Notes: generated from the sequence alone by a model not told the origin. 38,891 nucleotides of DNA from CAZOEL01 sp964578835 (GCA_964578835.1 CAZOEL010000067.1:1-38891), one strand, 5' to 3'; counted from the stretch's first letter, positions 22,400-30,434 are shown. Made by a program: numbers and translations.

Positions 22400-22716
22400 C
22401 AGATTATGAGCGCGAGATTGTTCTAAAGCAGCTCGGAGCCGTCGTGTCGGTTCTTGAGGGCATCATAGGGTTTATATCCGGCGCTCCGTTCGACAAGGAT
22501 GTCGAGGAGGCGCCGGAGCCGTTTTCGACCTACGCTTGTCCCGAGTGCAAGTGGGTCTACAGCGAGGAGACGGGATGCATGAAAAACGGTGCTGTCTCTC
22601 AAGTAGAGGAGGCAGAGCCGGGAACCCGGTTCGACTCGCTTCCTCCCGGGTGGACCTGCCCGGTATGCGGGACGGCTCCCTACAGGTTCGAGAAGAGCCC
22701 AATCACTGACGTTTAA
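22396..22716 (+). CDS. Rubredoxin-domain protein
   Basis: 106 residues. After about 42 N-terminal residues the chain is a rubredoxin: YACPEC (Cys48, Cys51), EPGTRFDSLPPGW and TCPVCG (Cys88, Cys91), with the conserved aromatic before the first knuckle. The four cysteines would bind one Fe in an electron carrier. The gap between knuckles is about seven residues longer than in standard rubredoxin. The gene is ATGA-coupled to the portal gene and lies next to a CxxCH secreted protein. A cytoplasmic electron-transfer role is expected from the family; the partner is unknown. It is an unusual cargo for a structural operon. Confidence 0.85.
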   Translation: MTDYEREIVLKQLGAVVSVLEGIIGFISGAPFDKDVEEAPEPFSTYACPECKWVYSEETGCMKNGAVSQVEEAEPGTRFDSLPPGWTCPVCGTAPYRFEKSPITDV

Positions 22717-22739
22717 TGTAATAAAAGGAGTCAACAACA

Positions 22740-23525
22740 ATGCCACAGACAGTAAAGAAGTGCGGCGAGCTTTTGTTTCTAGTCCTAATGAGTCTCGTCA
22801 TGATCACAATGATGGGTTTTTTCCAGGGGAATGCTCAAGCGGTATCGAGCTTTCGCACCCAGTTTCAGAACACCTACCCGGCAGCCAGGGGAAGCCAGAT
22901 CGACTCGTGCAGCCTCTGTCACACGAGCGCGCCAAACCTCAACGTCTACGGGCAGGCCTGGTCGAATGGAGACTTCAGGTCGATTGAGTCCCAGGACTCC
23001 GACAGGGACGGCGCATCTAACATAGACGAGATCAAAGCCCTGACCTTCCCGGGGAATGCATCGAGTAAGCCCGTCGTGACTCCGCCTCCGGTCGAGCCGC
23101 CCCCAGTGGTTACACCGCCGGTTGAACCTCCGCCAGTGGTTGAGCCTCCTGTGGTCGTTCCTCCGGTTGAGCCGCCCCCGGTCGTAACACCTCCAGAAAA
23201 CAGCGCGCCGAAAGCCGACGCAGGAATGGATCAGGTGGTAGAGGCCGAAGAGACGGTCGTGCTCGATGGCTCCGGCTCATTTGATAAGGAGGGCGATCTC
23301 AAGTTCCAGTGGAACCAGACCTCCGGGCCGAACGTCAATATGGGCAAGGCGAACAGGGCAAAAGTGAAGTTCTTCGCACCCGAGACCAGAGGGGGCGCAA
23401 AGCTTGTCTTCAAGCTCACGGTGACGGATGGCGAGGGACTCAGGGCGAGTGATTCCGTGAGCGTTTTCGTGCTCCCCGATCATGACCGGGAAGACGAAGA
23501 GCGCGAGTGCCGAGACGATGACTGA
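22740..23525 (+). CDS. Secreted CxxCH (c-type haem) protein with Ca-binding motif and PKD domain
   Basis: 261 residues with AAGGAG before ATG 22740. A Sec signal peptide (1-34, ending NAQA) is followed by CSLCH (57-61), a single c-type haem attachment motif, then DSDRDGASNIDE (86-97), a thrombospondin-type-3/EF-like Ca loop. A Pro/Val-rich linker of PPPVV repeats (about 108-155) leads to a PKD-like Ig domain (158-245) and an Asp/Glu-rich end. Haem attachment would need host Ccm machinery in the periplasm. Similar secreted proteins are typical of metal-reducing and sulfur bacteria. A virion role cannot be excluded because PKD domains also decorate phage particles. Confidence 0.8.
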   Translation: MPQTVKKCGELLFLVLMSLVMITMMGFFQGNAQAVSSFRTQFQNTYPAARGSQIDSCSLCHTSAPNLNVYGQAWSNGDFRSIESQDSDRDGASNIDEIKALTFPGNASSKPVVTPPPVEPPPVVTPPVEPPPVVEPPVVVPPVEPPPVVTPPENSAPKADAGMDQVVEAEETVVLDGSGSFDKEGDLKFQWNQTSGPNVNMGKANRAKVKFFAPETRGGAKLVFKLTVTDGEGLRASDSVSVFVLPDHDREDEERECRDDD

Positions 23526-23781
23526 ACCCGTTCCAGATCCCGGAGGAAAGCAAGTGATCCTTCACATGGCGGCCTACAAGGCCAGGAAAGAGGCGGAGGC
23601 CAGGGCTTGTAGGGCAGCCGGGCCACGGGGGGACCTTTGTAACCATGAAAGCCTGAGAGACTCTCTCAGGCTTTTTCTTTTCCACCTGAAGCGAGCCATC
23701 AGGGCTCTCGCGCGTGGGATCGAAGCAGAGTGGATTCGCAGAACAGCCCCGAAGGGGGTAAGAAGGCGATGCCAGAGATGA
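23518..23781 (+). CDS. Small basic protein overlapping an internal terminator
   Basis: 87 residues from ATG 23518 (8-base overlap with the previous gene); GTG 23554 has a good GGAGG site and is an alternative start. The product begins MTEPVPDPGGKQVILHMAAY and becomes Arg-rich. A strong intrinsic terminator (23648-23681) lies within the reading frame, so full-length translation would need readthrough. The reading frame may be genuine only up to the hairpin, or be spurious. Confidence 0.4.
   Translation: MTEPVPDPGGKQVILHMAAYKARKEAEARACRAAGPRGDLCNHESLRDSLRLFLFHLKRAIRALARGIEAEWIRRTAPKGVRRRCQR
23648..23681 (+). terminator. Intrinsic terminator inside a small ORF
   Basis: AAAGCCTGAGAG pairs with CTCTCAGGCTTT around ACT, followed by TTTCTTTT. 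The stem is 12 bp and perfect. It follows the haem/PKD gene. Confidence 0.8.
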
Positions 23782-23858
23782 TTGCAAGACTGATCGCGAC
23801 AGAAGCTCTCGCCTGGTACGCAAGGGAGGTCCGAAAGTGGAGAGGCTCATCGAAATAG
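23769..23858 (+). CDS. 29-codon ORF before the PLA2-like gene
   Basis: ATG 23769 to TAG 23858 reads MPEMIARLIATEALAWYARE and then VRKWRGSSK. It overlaps both neighbours and has a helical, mildly amphipathic look. It may be a coupled leader for the following GTG start, or chance. Confidence 0.25.
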   Translation: MPEMIARLIATEALAWYAREVRKWRGSSK

Positions 23859-24220
23859 GCGGCATCACGGCACCGGCCGATTTCTTCCGCTGCCCCTGGG
23901 TGTGCAAGTGCTCGAACGGGTGCGACCCCAAGGGGTGGAACTTCATACCGGATGAGGTGGGAGGCTTCGATCTCACCCTGGCCTGCGATGTCCACGACTG
24001 TATGTACAGGCGTGGCGCCAGCTGGCGCGAGAAGATTCGCGCGGACAGAGTCTTTTTTACTAACCTTCGCAGGGCGTGCGAAGCACCTCTCGACATCGCG
24101 ACCATAGGCTTTCTCGGGGTCTTTATCGGGGGATGGGCGACCTTCAGGGGCCGTGGCGACTGTCCTTTCCTCACCGAAGCCGGGAAGTCTTTCATCGATA
24201 AGAGGAACAAGACTGATTGA
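23837..24220 (+). CDS. Phospholipase A2-like protein with membrane segment
   Basis: 127 residues from GTG 23837 (GGGAGGT at 6 bases). GFDLTLACDVHDCMYRR contains the PLA2 catalytic His53-Asp54 and Tyr57, preceded by a Gly/Cys-rich segment (SNGCDPKGWNF) like the Ca loop, and Asp70 sits where the second Asp of the dyad falls. The second-helix Cys of the usual CD pair is missing (RAD). A hydrophobic stretch (IATIGFLGVFIGGW, about 88-101) may anchor it. Expected activity is fatty-acid release at the sn-2 position of membrane lipids. Roles in entry or in outer-membrane disruption at lysis are possible. No signal peptide is present. Confidence 0.7.
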   Translation: MERLIEIGGITAPADFFRCPWVCKCSNGCDPKGWNFIPDEVGGFDLTLACDVHDCMYRRGASWREKIRADRVFFTNLRRACEAPLDIATIGFLGVFIGGWATFRGRGDCPFLTEAGKSFIDKRNKTD

Positions 24221-24356
24221 AGCCCTAACGTCAAGACTTTAGAGCGAGGAGGGGGAGTTTATTGAGGGGCTCACCCTCGAAGAAGAGTAAAGCCAGGTAT
24301 GGCTTTAGGAGAAATGATTCTCTAAGACCGTATCAACCAGAGAAGCTTTCACAGCG

Positions 24357-24390
24357 AGCCCGCCGGAACCGATTTCCGAGCGGGCTTTTT
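24357..24390 (+). terminator. Intrinsic terminator before scaffold gene
   Basis: AGCCCGC / GCGGGCT with an inner CGGAA/TTCCG stem, then TTTTCGTTT. Its tail is nearly identical to that of the terminator at 29438. The 24221-24356 stretch before it holds no supported gene. Confidence 0.8.
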
Positions 24391-24418
24391 CGTTTCAACA
24401 AAACCTAGAGGGAAAACA

Positions 24419-25231
24419 ATGACAGAAGCAGAAATGAAGGCCCAGGCCGAAAAGGAAGAAGCGGAGCGCAAAGCCGCAGAGGAAAAAGAGAAGCAACAGC
24501 AAGAGCAACAGCAGCAAAACGAGATCAAAACCTTCAGCGAGGAATATGTGAAGGGCATTCGTGCCGAGGCCGCAAAGTACCGCACCAAGGCGAAGGAGCT
24601 CGAAGAAAAGCTCGGAGAGCTCGACAGAATTGATGTCGAGGAATACGCGCGCCTCAAGAAAGAAAAGGAGGAGGCCGAGCGCCAAAAGCTAGAGGCCAAA
24701 GGTGAATTCGACAAGCTCAAGGAGCAGATTCACGTCACCCATCAGAAGGAGCTTGGCAAGAAGGATATCGAGATTGCGGCTCGCGATGCCCGCATTGCGA
24801 TTCTCGAGGCTGAGCTCGACAAGTCCACCCTGGATAATGCCATCGCCATAGAGCTTGCTACGGTCAAGTCATACAACCCGAAGCTCCTTGCCATGCAGCT
24901 CTCCAGTGAAGCCAAGATCGAGAAGCTCGAAGACGGCCGTCGCTTCATCAAGCTCTTTGATGAGACCGGCTCCCCTAAGGTTAATGGCAAAGGCGAGGCC
25001 ATGACCATTCGCGAGCGCATCGCCGACATGAAGCAGGATGAAACCTTCGCCATCCTGTTCGAGGGGGCCATGCAGGGGGCCGGAAGCCGCACTGGCGGTG
25101 GCACAGGAAAGCCTGTGAACCCTTTTAAGGCGGAGTCGTTCAACTTGAGCCTTCAAGGACAGCTAGTGCGGGATAATCCCAAGCTTGCTCGTCAAATGGC
25201 CGCTGAGTGCGGAATTCCTCTCGACATATAA
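24419..25231 (+). CDS. Scaffolding protein
   Basis: 270 residues: a long charged N-terminal half rich in Glu, Lys and Gln, predicted coiled coil (about 1-145), a middle part (KSYNPKLLAMQLSSEAK) and a conserved C-terminal end (LARQMAAECGIPLDI). This matches siphovirus scaffolds that assemble the prohead and leave. It lies directly ahead of the capsid gene. The N-terminal glutamine-rich tract includes EKQQQEQQQQNE. Confidence 0.85.
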   Translation: MTEAEMKAQAEKEEAERKAAEEKEKQQQEQQQQNEIKTFSEEYVKGIRAEAAKYRTKAKELEEKLGELDRIDVEEYARLKKEKEEAERQKLEAKGEFDKLKEQIHVTHQKELGKKDIEIAARDARIAILEAELDKSTLDNAIAIELATVKSYNPKLLAMQLSSEAKIEKLEDGRRFIKLFDETGSPKVNGKGEAMTIRERIADMKQDETFAILFEGAMQGAGSRTGGGTGKPVNPFKAESFNLSLQGQLVRDNPKLARQMAAECGIPLDI

Positions 25232-25244
25232 GCAGGAGAAAACC

Positions 25245-25313
25245 CGAGCCCTGGGAGCAATTCCAGGGCTCGTTGCATTTGAGGGGTTAGGTGCGCGGGC
25301 CGGACCCGCGCAC
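25245..25313 (+). repeat. Two strong hairpins before the capsid gene
   Basis: CGAGCCCTGG / CCAGGGCTCG (25245-25272, 10 bp) and GTGCGCGGG / CCCGCGCAC (25291-25313, 9 bp). Neither has a U-run. They could protect the capsid mRNA 5-prime end or be processing sites. The first resembles the hairpin at 8403. Confidence 0.6.
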
Positions 25314-25440
25314 GCAAGACCTCCTTTCAAAAAGGCTAGATGCCAACGCCAGTTCCACCAGCCTCGCAGGGCTCCGGCAGCCCATGGGCAATCAAACCAA
25401 ATCAAACCCAACTATTCATCTACCTTGGAAGGAGTAATAA

Positions 25441-26475
25441 GTGGCTGTAACCAAGATTGCAGACGTAATCGTGCCCGAGGTGTTCGTTCCCTACGTGATC
25501 CACAGAACCCTCGAGAAGTCCAACCTCGTACAGTCGGGAATCGTCGTTCCCGATCCTGCCTTCAACATTCTCGCCGCAAGGGGCGGGACTCTCATCCAGA
25601 TGCCTTTCTGGAATGATCTTTCCGGAGATGATGAGGTCCTGACCGACCAGAACCCCCTGACCCCCGGAGCCATCTCGAGCGGGAAGGACGTTGCGGTTCT
25701 CCACATGAGAGGCCGAGCCTGGGGCGTAAACGACCTCGCTAAAGCGCTCAGCGGTGACGATCCCATGGCAGCCATCGCAAACCTTGTGGCAACCTACTGG
25801 GTCCGGAGAGAGCAGGCTCTTCTGATGGCAATCCTCAAGGGGGTCTTCGCGACCGCCCTTGCTTCCACTCACGTTAAGGATGCATCTGTTGCCGATGCAG
25901 CCAACGCCGATGAGGCCAACCTCATCGGAGGTTCTATCGTGATCGACGCTGCGACTCTCCTCGGCGATGAGGCTGATGCTCTGACCGCCATGATCATGCA
26001 CTCTGTCCCCTACAGCCGTCTCCAGAAGCTGAACCTGATCGAGTGGGTAGCAGCCTCTCAGACCTCCGGGACCGACACCGTACCTATGAAGCTTGAGGCA
26101 GGGCTCAAAGTCGAAGGTGGCAAGATCCTTGTCCCGACCTTCCTCGGAAAGCGAGTGATCGTCGATGACGGTTGCCCGAAAGCCTCGGCTGGTTCGGGCT
26201 TCAAGTACACCACTTACCTCTTCGGACCTGGAGCCATCGCTCGCGGTGAGGGGAATGCTCCCGTACCCGTCGAAACCGACCGCGACTCCCTGGCTGGTGA
26301 GGACTACCTCATCCACAGGCGCCACTTCCTCCTGCACCCCAGAGGAGTGAAGTACACCCAGGCTGCTCAGGTAGGCGAGGCTCCGACCAACGCCGAATGC
26401 GAGAACGGCGCCAACTGGAGCCGTGTTTACACCCCAAAGAGCATCAGAGTCGTTGAATTACTCACGAATGGCTAG
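25441..26475 (+). CDS. Major capsid protein
   Basis: 344 residues from GTG 25441 after GGAAGGAG, the best ribosome site of the arm, as expected for the most abundant virion protein. Position after scaffold and before neck genes, size and features such as MPFWNDLSGDDEVL, MIMHSVPYSRLQKLNLI and HPRGVKYTQ fit HK97-fold coat proteins of the type with a separate scaffold. No protease gene is seen in the window, consistent with an uncleaved coat. Confidence 0.9.
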   Translation: MAVTKIADVIVPEVFVPYVIHRTLEKSNLVQSGIVVPDPAFNILAARGGTLIQMPFWNDLSGDDEVLTDQNPLTPGAISSGKDVAVLHMRGRAWGVNDLAKALSGDDPMAAIANLVATYWVRREQALLMAILKGVFATALASTHVKDASVADAANADEANLIGGSIVIDAATLLGDEADALTAMIMHSVPYSRLQKLNLIEWVAASQTSGTDTVPMKLEAGLKVEGGKILVPTFLGKRVIVDDGCPKASAGSGFKYTTYLFGPGAIARGEGNAPVPVETDRDSLAGEDYLIHRRHFLLHPRGVKYTQAAQVGEAPTNAECENGANWSRVYTPKSIRVVELLTNG

Positions 26476-26521
26476 TATATATCCTATAACTATCGGATAA
26501 CTCTGGTTTGTATACTCATAA

Positions 26522-26555
26522 AGGGCGGGAGAGCTCTCCCGCCCTCTTCTTTTTT
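26522..26555 (+). terminator. Intrinsic terminator after capsid gene
   Basis: A 24-base perfect palindrome AGGGCGGGAGAG/CTCTCCCGCCCT followed by CTTCTTTTTT. It lies 47 bases past the capsid stop and would limit expression of the neck genes. Confidence 0.85.
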
Positions 26556-26569
26556 CGGATGGGAAAAGC

Positions 26570-26755
26570 ATGAAAAACGAGAAATCTTTCGAGCTCCGCG
26601 AGATGGAAGACGGCGGCATTGAGATCCAGACCGCAAAGGACCTGAGGATCTTGTTCACTGAAAAAGACGCCATCTCTATTGCCCGGCAGCTCAACACCAT
26701 ATTCGCCCTGCGTTTACGAGAGCAGCAGGAGCCGCAAGGAAAGGACATCGCATGA
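26570..26755 (+). CDS. Unknown 61-residue protein after capsid
   Basis: The product runs from MKNEKSFELREMEDGGIEIQ through TAKDLRILFTEKDAI to a helical Arg/Gln-rich end. A small beta-then-alpha fold is likely. Its place between capsid and connector suggests a minor head protein. The stop overlaps the next start (ATGATG). Confidence 0.65.
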   Translation: MKNEKSFELREMEDGGIEIQTAKDLRILFTEKDAISIARQLNTIFALRLREQQEPQGKDIA

Positions 26756-26967
26756 TGGGAGCATCGGCATTCAACAGAGCAAGAAGGGAGGCCGCCGCAG
26801 CCAGAGCAGCAGCCGAAGAGCTGGCCATGAAGGAAGAGAAGTCCAAGGCCAAAAAGGCAAAGAAGCAGGCAGCGCCCAATGGCATCAATGAGCACGGAAT
26901 GGAGGCTCTTCCTTCTGGCGCGCAGGGCGAGCCCGACATCCCCGCAGAAGAGTCCAAGGGGGAATAA
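26752..26967 (+). CDS. Ala/Lys-rich small protein
   Basis: 71 residues: an Ala/Arg/Glu/Lys-rich helix (FNRARREAAAARAAAEELAM, then KEEKSKAKKAKKQAA) and a Pro/Gly-rich end. Such short helical proteins with Lys-rich stretches often lie just after the capsid gene in phages. No domain is recognised. Confidence 0.55.
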   Translation: MMGASAFNRARREAAAARAAAEELAMKEEKSKAKKAKKQAAPNGINEHGMEALPSGAQGEPDIPAEESKGE

Positions 26968-26970
26968 CCT

Positions 26971-27456
26971 ATGGCAATCACACTCGATGCCACGAAGGGA
27001 GCCGCAACCGCAAACTCCTATGCCACGGTCGAGGAGGCCGACAGCTACTTCGAGTCTACCTTCGGCGCAGAGGAGTGGGCAGACATTCTTCCCGCCGATA
27101 AGCAGAAGCTTTTGATTACGGCAACGCGCATGATCGATGATCTCACGACCCTATACAGCTCTCTTGATCCCGCGCAGGCGCTCAACTTCCCTCTCGACAA
27201 CACGAGCGGCGACGACGCGGGAGACGGCTTCGATGAGGCAAAGCTCGCCACAATCATCCAGGCTTTCTACGTCCACCAGAACATCGGCGAGATCACCGAG
27301 GGCCAGAGGCAATCGATCCAGGGCACATCCTTCGAGAGAATAGGTCCTACCGCCAAGAGCGTAACAGGCTTCAACCCTTTTCGCAGATTCGACGGCAAGG
27401 TTCTGAGTCTTCTTGCCCATTACATAGACATCGCGTTCAAGGCGAGCAGGGGGTAG
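26971..27456 (+). CDS. Head-tail connector (DnaT-like/gp6-type adaptor)
   Basis: 161 residues starting MAITLDATKGAATANSYATV and continuing VEEADSYFESTFGAEEW, the N-terminal pattern of phage DnaT-like head-completion adaptors, which form a ring beneath the portal. Helical body with KLLITATRMIDDL and a C-terminal region ending in LLAHYIDIAF. Despite the DnaT-like label these proteins are structural in phages. Confidence 0.75.
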   Translation: MAITLDATKGAATANSYATVEEADSYFESTFGAEEWADILPADKQKLLITATRMIDDLTTLYSSLDPAQALNFPLDNTSGDDAGDGFDEAKLATIIQAFYVHQNIGEITEGQRQSIQGTSFERIGPTAKSVTGFNPFRRFDGKVLSLLAHYIDIAFKASRG

Positions 27457-27461
27457 CGCAC

Positions 27462-28244
27462 ATGATGGCAAACGATCTCACTGAAGAGACCGTGACAGAG
27501 GTTCTCGAGCTCTACCAGAAGGCCTACAACCATATCTTCAGAGTGCTTAATCGCGCCTCGCGAACCTCTGGGATCGTGACATTCACGGGTCAGAAGGCGG
27601 TCTTGAAGGAGGTGGGCGAGACGCTATCGCGCTTTGCGCTTCTTGCCGGCGGGAGCCTCGAGAGGGCTCTTGTGATCGTTGCAAGGGAGGCAGCCGCCAA
27701 AGCCGCATCGGATCTCAAGATGGGGGGAAAACGGATTGAAGACGATCGGTCGCTCGCCCTGGAGACGCACGGGGAGGCTTACGGCTACATCGTAGGCCAG
27801 ACGGGGAGAATGCTTGCCTCCGTTCGCCAGATGCTCCGCCAAAACGCGGTCGAGGTCTTTAGACGGGCGCGCACCTCGGGCATAACCAGAAAATCTGCGT
27901 TCGCAAAGCTAAGAGAGCAGATGCTCTCAAAAGACCCGACTTTTCACTTCGTGGATAGAGCCGGGCGCAGGTGGGACTCGAAGGTCTATTTCGAGACCCT
28001 GGTCCGTTCCGTCATGGCTTCAACTTTTCGTGAAGCTTACGCCGAATCTCTTGTGAGCTCCGGACACGACCTCGCTCAGATCACGCTGGTCGGGTCCAAA
28101 GACGCCTGCAGGGGATGGGAGGGGAAGGTCGTCTCCTTAACTGGGGCAACTCCCGGATACCCCACACTTTCCCGGGCCGTGGCGTCCGGAGAGGTTTTTC
28201 ACCCGAGGTGCCGTCACCGTCTCGTCGCATACGCCAAGCCCTAG
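27462..28244 (+). CDS. Minor head protein with MuF-type C-terminal domain
   Basis: 260 residues. The C terminus carries DLAQITLVGSKDACRGWEGKV then LTGATPGYPTLSRAV and EVFHPRCRHRLVAY, the Cys/His pattern of the Mu gpF/minor capsid 2 domain. The N-terminal 180 residues are helical. MuF proteins bind the head interior near the portal and are often injected. It lies after the connector instead of directly after the portal, which is an uncommon order. Two ATGs open the frame and either may be used. Confidence 0.75.
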   Translation: MMANDLTEETVTEVLELYQKAYNHIFRVLNRASRTSGIVTFTGQKAVLKEVGETLSRFALLAGGSLERALVIVAREAAAKAASDLKMGGKRIEDDRSLALETHGEAYGYIVGQTGRMLASVRQMLRQNAVEVFRRARTSGITRKSAFAKLREQMLSKDPTFHFVDRAGRRWDSKVYFETLVRSVMASTFREAYAESLVSSGHDLAQITLVGSKDACRGWEGKVVSLTGATPGYPTLSRAVASGEVFHPRCRHRLVAYAKP

Positions 28245-28255
28245 AGGAGGAAACA

Positions 28256-28585
28256 GTGCAGTTCAACAATCGGGTCACCGTGATCTGCAACACGGTCAAC
28301 GAGTTCTCGGAGGAGCAGACGGCGAGCGAGACAACCATGCGCTGCTGCATAATCGCGCATGAGCGAAAGGCCAAGACCACCGAGAGCACAAAGACCAAGC
28401 GCTACGATCTCAAGTTCATTGCGAGCAACAGGGCGTATGCCCCTTACAAGGACCTGCTCGATAGCTCCGAGATGATTCTCTTCCGCTACGACGGCGTAAC
28501 CTACGAGCCGATTGTGGTGGCGGCCATAAACGACTTTTCAGGCCGAGTCAAATACTACGAGGTCGATCTCAAGGAGAAGAAGTAA
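28256..28585 (+). CDS. Head-closure/head-tail adaptor-like protein
   Basis: 109 residues from GTG 28256, which follows GAGGAGGAAACA. Strands and a basic central section (HERKAKTTESTKTKRYDLKF) lead to a conserved end (VKYYEVDLKEKK). Size, gene order and beta-rich look fit siphovirus head-closure proteins; the assignment rests mostly on context. The stop overlaps the next start (TAATG). Confidence 0.6.
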   Translation: MQFNNRVTVICNTVNEFSEEQTASETTMRCCIIAHERKAKTTESTKTKRYDLKFIASNRAYAPYKDLLDSSEMILFRYDGVTYEPIVVAAINDFSGRVKYYEVDLKEKK

Positions 28586-29019
28586 TGGGGATCGAGATCA
28601 GGATCGACGGGTTTGGCAAAGGGATCGAGGAGCTGACCCTGAGGCTCTTGCTCAAGGCCTCCAAGATTCAAAACGGGGCTAAGATCATCGTAAGAAGGGT
28701 CACAAGCGAGCTGAAAAATGAATCGAAAAAGCGCGCGCCACTCGATGAGGGCGATCTCGAAAAAGCGCACGCGGTGCATTTGGAGGGCAAGGGCATTGAG
28801 ACGAAGGGCACGGTCTTTATTCGAGAGACCGACCCGGTCAAGTTCTACGCCGTCGCAATGCATGAGGACTTCTACAACCTGGGGTCGCTTTCCCGGCAGA
28901 AGCAATCGAATCAGTCCGAGACGGTCGGCAGAAAATACCTCGAGCGGGCCTTCAACGACAACAAGGCAAAGTGGGCCGCCTACATCGAAAAAGAGCTAAG
29001 GAGGCTCCTCTCGTCATGA
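28585..29019 (+). CDS. HK97 gp10-like neck/tail-completion protein
   Basis: 144 residues with the pattern ELKNESKKRAPLDEGDLEKAH early in the chain (shown in one block of 21 in the protein; key part RAPLDEGDL), VKFYAVAMHEDFYN and a C-terminal helical ETVGRKYLERAF. The RAP-x-(D/E)-x-G-x-L segment followed by YA-x-x-x-H is typical of HK97 gp10-family proteins at the head-tail joint. Confidence 0.8.
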   Translation: MGIEIRIDGFGKGIEELTLRLLLKASKIQNGAKIIVRRVTSELKNESKKRAPLDEGDLEKAHAVHLEGKGIETKGTVFIRETDPVKFYAVAMHEDFYNLGSLSRQKQSNQSETVGRKYLERAFNDNKAKWAAYIEKELRRLLSS

Positions 29020-29408
29020 TCTCGAATGTAATCACGGCTCTTCTTGAGGCGATCCCCGAGCTAGGGCTCACCAAGGGCGCGAACCTTTTTGCCGAAAACG
29101 CGACCGGAGACCAGTTCGTTTTGGTGAGCGGCGCGGACCCGGAGCCATGGGCTCCCGAGCTTATAGAGAACGCCGGCTCGAACCTTCAGGTCCTTGTGAA
29201 GGGCTGGCCATTCACGCAGGGCTATGCTTTGTCCGAGCGCATCAAGGCGGCGATTCTGATGCTTGAGGGCGCACACTCCTTTGGAGCCGAAAGCTATATG
29301 ATCTGCGACACGGTTTGGAAAAACGGCCCCATGCCCTTCAGGGATGCGAGCGGGGCACAGTGTTTTTCCATGAACTTCAGAATCTACTACCACCTGAGCC
29401 TGACATAG
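29016..29408 (+). CDS. Tail terminator-like protein
   Basis: 130 residues from ATG 29016 (ATGA overlap). Position between the gp10-like gene and the tail tube gene, size and a conserved-looking ending (FRIYYHLSLT) match minor tail proteins that stop tube growth. It has alternating alpha/beta segments including QFVLVSGADPEPWAP. Confidence 0.65.
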   Translation: MISNVITALLEAIPELGLTKGANLFAENATGDQFVLVSGADPEPWAPELIENAGSNLQVLVKGWPFTQGYALSERIKAAILMLEGAHSFGAESYMICDTVWKNGPMPFRDASGAQCFSMNFRIYYHLSLT

Positions 29409-29437
29409 CACATCCCGAAGAGGCGCAAGTGTTTTTC

Positions 29438-29467
29438 AGCCCGTTGGCAAAAGCCAGCGGGCTTTTT
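29438..29467 (+). terminator. Intrinsic terminator before tail tube gene
   Basis: AGCCCGTTGGC / GCCAGCGGGCT with AAAA loop (one G-T pair) and TTTTCG tail. It shares its end with the terminator at 24357 (CGGGCTTTTTCGTTTCAA). Confidence 0.82.
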
Positions 29468-29504
29468 CGTTTCAAGGCCCACAACAAACATAATGGAGGA
29501 AACA

Positions 29505-30335
29505 GTGGCAGACGCATTGAAAGTGAAGATGGGGAGCTGCGCCGTAGAGTTCGACGGGGTAGACCTCGGCTACACCGTAGGCGGCGTGAAAGTAACCTAC
29601 AGCATCGACTCCGTCGAGAAGACGGTCGATCAGGAAGACGCCCCGATAGACGAGGTAGTGACCAAGCAAAACTTTGAGATCACTGTCCCGATGGCCGAGT
29701 ACAACCTGCAAAAACTCGTGAAGTTCATCCCCGGTGCTGTGCTTCTGGGCGACCACGCAACCACCCCCGGAAAGATGAAGCTCATGATCACCGGGGAGTC
29801 CGGAAAGTCTCTCAGAGCCATGGCCGGAAAGCTTGTCGTGAAGCCCAAGGGCGGCAGCCCAAACGATTGGATCACGGTCTACGCAGCAGTCCCCAAGCCC
29901 AATATCGACTTCGCCTTTGAAAAAGAGAACACCCGGGTCTACAACGTGGTTTTCCGCGCTCTCAAGACCGGCAATAACTTCGTGAGCATGGGCGACACTT
30001 CGCTTATCTCCACCACAAGCGGTGTGACTCAGCTTGGCGGCGACACCTTCGTTCCCACGAGCTATTACGATGAGCCCGCAGCCAAGCCCGTTATCACCGC
30101 CATGACGGCTACGCCTTCTACCGGCACTCAGGATGTTACCTCGATTGCCTTCAGCGCGACCATCACGGGAACGCCTACGACCTACCTGTGGGATTTTGGC
30201 GACGGCAACACGGCCAACACCGCAACGCCCTCCCACACCTACGCGGATGCCGGCACCTACGATGTGACCTTGACCGTTACGAACGCAGGCGGCCAGGCCT
30301 CCATGCGCAAGATCGGCATGGTGACCATTAGCTAG
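29505..30335 (+). CDS. Major tail tube protein with C-terminal PKD-like domain
   Basis: 276 residues from GTG 29505 (GGAGGAAACA before it, so the earlier ATG at 29493 is inside the ribosome site). The N-terminal 190 residues fit a tube protein (KVKMGSCAVEFDGVDLGYTV). The C-terminal 85 residues are a PKD-like Ig domain (YLWDFGDGNTA, HTYADAGTYDVTLTV), comparable in place to the Ig domain of lambda gpV. Such domains decorate the tail surface and may bind cell glycans. Confidence 0.85.
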   Translation: MADALKVKMGSCAVEFDGVDLGYTVGGVKVTYSIDSVEKTVDQEDAPIDEVVTKQNFEITVPMAEYNLQKLVKFIPGAVLLGDHATTPGKMKLMITGESGKSLRAMAGKLVVKPKGGSPNDWITVYAAVPKPNIDFAFEKENTRVYNVVFRALKTGNNFVSMGDTSLISTTSGVTQLGGDTFVPTSYYDEPAAKPVITAMTATPSTGTQDVTSIAFSATITGTPTTYLWDFGDGNTANTATPSHTYADAGTYDVTLTVTNAGGQASMRKIGMVTIS

Positions 30336-30367
30336 TAGCTCCATTTGTGACTCATAACCCCTCACTT

Positions 30368-30397
30368 CGTGCGACACAAAACGGCTTTTGTCGCACG
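30368..30397 (+). repeat. Hairpin between tail tube and chaperone genes
   Basis: CGTGCGAC-(AC)-AAAA pairs with TTTTGTCGCACG with a 2-base bulge. No U-run follows. It may lower transcript levels of the chaperone genes relative to the abundant tube protein. Confidence 0.55.
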
Positions 30398-30434
30398 GGT
30401 GATCCACAACGCTTAAAACTCAAAGAGGCAAATC

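Noticed and set aside
24262..24408. 48-codon TTG open frame before scaffold
   Set aside because: It runs through an intrinsic terminator and has no recognisable features.
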